The position numbers were made by a program, and so were the translations under genes. A model generated the notes under the pieces. It was not told where the DNA came from. It made no database searches and saw only the letters and a list, made by a program, of their open reading frames with translations. Positions 34,233 through 36,291 of a stretch of DNA of 36,291 nt are shown in pieces. Source of the DNA: a virus; IMG/VR virus record IMGVR_UViG_3300032323_002377, positions 1-36,291 of that record; one strand, written 5' to 3'. Every line of letters starts with the position of its first letter. Within the stretch, counting starts at the first letter, position 1.

Positions 34233-34844
34233 TTATGAATTAAATAATCCTGTAAAGAATTGTTTTAATTCACCTCCTTTAATTGCACTTAGAGCACTTT
34301 CTAAGGTAGCTAAAGATAAGTTTTTAGATTGTAATGCTTGTACTGCGGTTGCTCCTGAAGCAATTAAGAAGGTAGCTACAATAGCATGAAATATTCCGTT
34401 TGCTATTTTTTCAGCCATATCTTCTTCTTTTACAAACTTTTTAGTTATTGCTAGAATTGGAGCCATATATAAGTGATGTAATTCATCAGCAATATGTCCC
34501 AATTTATTCATCCATTGTTGATAAGAATCTTCATCTGTTGGTTTTTTACCCAACATTTTATTAATCATATTACCAGCTGCTTTACCAAATTTAGCAATTA
34601 ATCCCATAATAGCAGGTAATGCAATAGCAATACTTGCTACTGTAATTAATCCTTCATTTGTTGTTTTAGATGCTTTATCAAATTCTGTTTCTATTCCTTT
34701 AAGAATATCAGACATTTCATCTTTTACATCATCAACTACTGCTTGTTCTTTATCATCTAAGTTAATATCAACTTCCTGTAAGTTTTTTTCTAACTGTCCT
34801 TCGGATAAAAATTTTCTTAAATCAAATGTATCTGCGGATCTCAC
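34233..34844 (-). CDS. Putative internal virion protein with two membrane segments
   Basis: 203 residues. GTG start, overlapping the previous stop as GTGA, which argues for coupling and for this start. The N-terminus TFDLRKFLSEGQLEKN contains L-S-E/G (cleavage after residue 15 by the gp21 consensus), much like T4 internal-protein leaders. An acidic stretch (25-58) follows. Two hydrophobic segments (~66-85 and ~150-171) flank a polar loop containing ADELHHLYMAP. A packaged protein that could insert in the host membrane on DNA entry would fit, but this is inference. An unrecognised family. Confidence 0.55.
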   Translation of the reverse strand: MRSADTFDLRKFLSEGQLEKNLQEVDINLDDKEQAVVDDVKDEMSDILKGIETEFDKASKTTNEGLITVASIAIALPAIMGLIAKFGKAAGNMINKMLGKKPTDEDSYQQWMNKLGHIADELHHLYMAPILAITKKFVKEEDMAEKIANGIFHAIVATFLIASGATAVQALQSKNLSLATLESALSAIKGGELKQFFTGLFNS

Positions 34845-35110
34845 GATTTATTTATCTTTAATTTTAATGTTCCTGTACCTTTAATTACACGATGCCATTC
34901 GTGTCTTAATATACATATAGACATTTTAGGTTCCAAGTCCCAAGGTAATTCATTTTCAAATTGAAATTTCCAACCTTGTCCTGGATCTATGATCTCAACT
35001 AGTCTATCCTCATTATCTCTGTGCCACATTAATTCTATAGGATCAATATTATCATCAAATTCTCTGATGATATATTCTTCTGTAGATTCTATATCAATAT
35101 ATGGTTTCAT
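34841..35110 (-). CDS. Small WHRD/cupin-like phage protein (89 aa)
   Basis: 89 residues. The pattern ELMWHRDNEDRLVEI, GWKFQFENELPWDL, ICILRHEWHRVIKGTG recurs in small proteins of many phages. The H-x-D...GW-x-x-Q-x-(D/E)-x-x-LP...HR-(V/I)-IKG arrangement looks like a single small cupin-type beta barrel with two conserved His-Arg pairs. Function unknown to me; a metal site is possible because His residues sit at both strands. It overlaps its upstream neighbour as ATGA and the downstream gene as GTGA, so the three are one translational unit. Confidence 0.65.
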   Translation of the reverse strand: MKPYIDIESTEEYIIREFDDNIDPIELMWHRDNEDRLVEIIDPGQGWKFQFENELPWDLEPKMSICILRHEWHRVIKGTGTLKLKINKS

Positions 35111-35544
35111 TCTTCTTTACGTTCTTGCCAATCATAAGATATAGTATCTTTAACTATAGGACCACCTTTAGCCCATGTTCTGCAAGTACGAGCTGAATGG
35201 CACTTAAAGCTATGCATCCAACAATACCCTAATCTACCATCTTCATCTGATAAAGGTCCAGGCATACAATCTTCCATTCTTGGGGAAATATCAAATGCTG
35301 CACAATTAGCACATAAAGATTGTTTGGCAGCTTCAACTGTTGTATCCCAATGTTCTGCTAATTCTTTCCAATAATCTCCAGGTTCATCAACATTTAAAGG
35401 ACCATATTTAATATAATCGGCTTTAATAGCTGAATCTCTGTTTTTAGTGTTAAGTTCCAAATCTTGGGTTGGAAGAGGACAAGACATTGCTGCTTCAAAT
35501 AGCTTATTTTCAGCTAAATATTTTTTTAAATCAAAGTTATTCAT
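35107..35544 (-). CDS. Cys-rich protein with prohead-targeting-like N-terminus (possible Fe-S or Zn protein)
   Basis: 145 residues. The N-terminus MNNFDLKKYLAENKLFEA holds LAE/N (residue 12) and LFE/A (residue 17), the second a full match to the prohead-protease consensus. The centre has Cys78, Cys81, Cys93, Cys108, Cys115 and Cys121. The first four are spaced C-x2-C-x11-C-x14-C with G-Y before the fourth, reminiscent of high-potential iron-sulfur proteins (C-x2-C...C...G-W-C). The last two (FKCHSARTCRTW) could instead complete a zinc site. I recall similar Cys-rich proteins from marine phages, function unassigned. The start is one base after the preceding stop. Confidence 0.6.
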   Translation of the reverse strand: MNNFDLKKYLAENKLFEAAMSCPLPTQDLELNTKNRDSAIKADYIKYGPLNVDEPGDYWKELAEHWDTTVEAAKQSLCANCAAFDISPRMEDCMPGPLSDEDGRLGYCWMHSFKCHSARTCRTWAKGGPIVKDTISYDWQERKEE

Positions 35545-35545
35545 A

Positions 35546-36291
35546 TTACCAGAATCCTGAAAAGTTAGACTTTAAACCTAATAACTTGGCATATCTTGGT
35601 AAACGACAAGACCAATATGATGCTTTTGTTCTATCCTTTTTATTTTTACAATCATGTCTAGCAGCAAATGCTCTACGTGCTTCCGGATTGTTAATTTTAG
35701 CAGACATACCTGCTTGACCAAATGATACTTTTTTAATTTTACCACCAGGTGCTTTTACATAAACATAAAACTTTTTGGAACCGCCACGCATTGGTTTTCC
35801 AATTGGTGGATTTTTCTTTTTAGGTTTCTTTTTAGCTTCAAACATTAATTGGTCATCGATTTCTCTTTTAACATCAATATGAGCATCTCTTTCATTGGTA
35901 TATTCATTGTAGCTGCCTATACCATCTATTGATATTTTGTGTAATTTTTGACCTCTATCGTTTGTAGTATTACTTAAAACTTCAATATTGTATTTAAAAC
36001 CTTTGTATTCAAATGGAAATAATTCCTCTTCCTCCATTATAAAATCTAATGGAACTTTTTTACCTTCAAATATACCAAATTCACCTAAATCGGTTTCAGT
36101 TAGTATAGCTAAATCATCACCTGAAAAGTCTAATATCTCACGAACATATAATGCTCTTGCTTCAGCCCATAAATTAAAATAAGCTTGTGAACCAGCACGA
36201 TAAACATGTTCGGTAAGCGGTTTTTTATTGTCTATATGATATTTTAATCCCACAGACAATATCTCACGCGGAGCTAGATTTTCATTTAATA
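35546..36291 (-). CDS. DUF5872-like basic protein, 5' end outside the window
   Basis: The first in-window start candidate is TTG at 36259. However, the frame stays open to the edge and the ten extra codons (LNENLAPREI) read naturally into the rest, so I treat the gene as truncated. LNE/N there again resembles a prohead-protease site. The first half (LSVGLKYHIDNKKPLTEHVY) is a conserved phage N-domain I recall only vaguely. From about residue 145 of the TTG-started form the protein is very basic and has KKFYVYVKAPGGKIKKVSFG, KINNPEARRAFAARHDCKNK and SYWSCRLPRYAKLLGL, the DUF5872-type domain common in marine phages. DNA binding is plausible from charge; function unassigned. Confidence 0.65.
   Translation of the reverse strand, partial: LNENLAPREILSVGLKYHIDNKKPLTEHVYRAGSQAYFNLWAEARALYVREILDFSGDDLAILTETDLGEFGIFEGKKVPLDFIMEEEELFPFEYKGFKYNIEVLSNTTNDRGQKLHKISIDGIGSYNEYTNERDAHIDVKREIDDQLMFEAKKKPKKKNPPIGKPMRGGSKKFYVYVKAPGGKIKKVSFGQAGMSAKINNPEARRAFAARHDCKNKKDRTKASYWSCRLPRYAKLLGLKSNFSGFW

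Noticed and set aside
1-36291. Prophage with integration or lysogeny functions
   Set aside because: No integrase, repressor, attachment-site repeat or host flanking genes. All genes point one way, as in a lytic phage late region.

Overview
The window looks like the late structural module of a marine T4-like myovirus (tailed phage). The evidence is a set of T4 head and neck homologues: large terminase, portal, prohead protease, Glu-rich scaffold, major capsid protein, and three neck/tail-completion proteins. Every convincing gene is on the minus strand, so transcription runs from high to low coordinates and 'upstream' means higher coordinates. The DNA is AT-rich, genes overlap or abut, and start codons usually follow A-rich leaders without a clear Shine-Dalgarno. 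Together with the style of the spanin-like pair, this suggests a Bacteroidetes (flavobacterial) host; that is inference. I saw no integrase, repressor, tRNA, CRISPR or insertion sequence.

Layout, in transcription order. (1) 36291-34233: four tightly coupled small genes. Three carry N-terminal sequences that look like T4 capsid-targeting/prohead-protease signals (one of them cut by the window edge), one of these three being Cys-rich and one with two membrane segments. A strong terminator follows. (2) 34123-30815: an FAD-dependent oxidoreductase, a small W-G-rich protein, a NadR/AAA_28-like P-loop kinase, another targeting-signal protein and an overlapping spanin-like lysis pair. (3) 30818-20962: head genes, namely terminase (17), portal (20), four capsid-module proteins typical of marine phages, prohead protease (21), a terminator/promoter island, scaffold (22) and major capsid protein (23), then a terminator. 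(4) 20847-18517: an enzyme cassette with an arginine deiminase/amidinotransferase-fold protein, a complete phosphatidylserine decarboxylase and PhoH. (5) 18469-3068: fibre and spike genes, including two giant paralogues that combine a G8-like domain with a parallel beta-helix, as in animal CEMIP/TMEM2 proteins. (6) 3026-1: neck proteins 13 and 14, tail-sheath stabiliser 15, and the start of another TGS-repeat fibre gene.

Three system-level signals stand out. First, the octamer TATTTATA (coding sense) occurs 3-26 nt upstream of ten start codons and is almost absent elsewhere; read on the other strand it is the exact T4 late-promoter consensus. Second, several non-structural-looking proteins carry LxE/IxE N-termini that would mark them for packaging into the prohead and cleavage by the phage's own gp21. 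Third, a phospholipid-synthesis enzyme and a guanidine-modifying enzyme sit directly behind the capsid gene.
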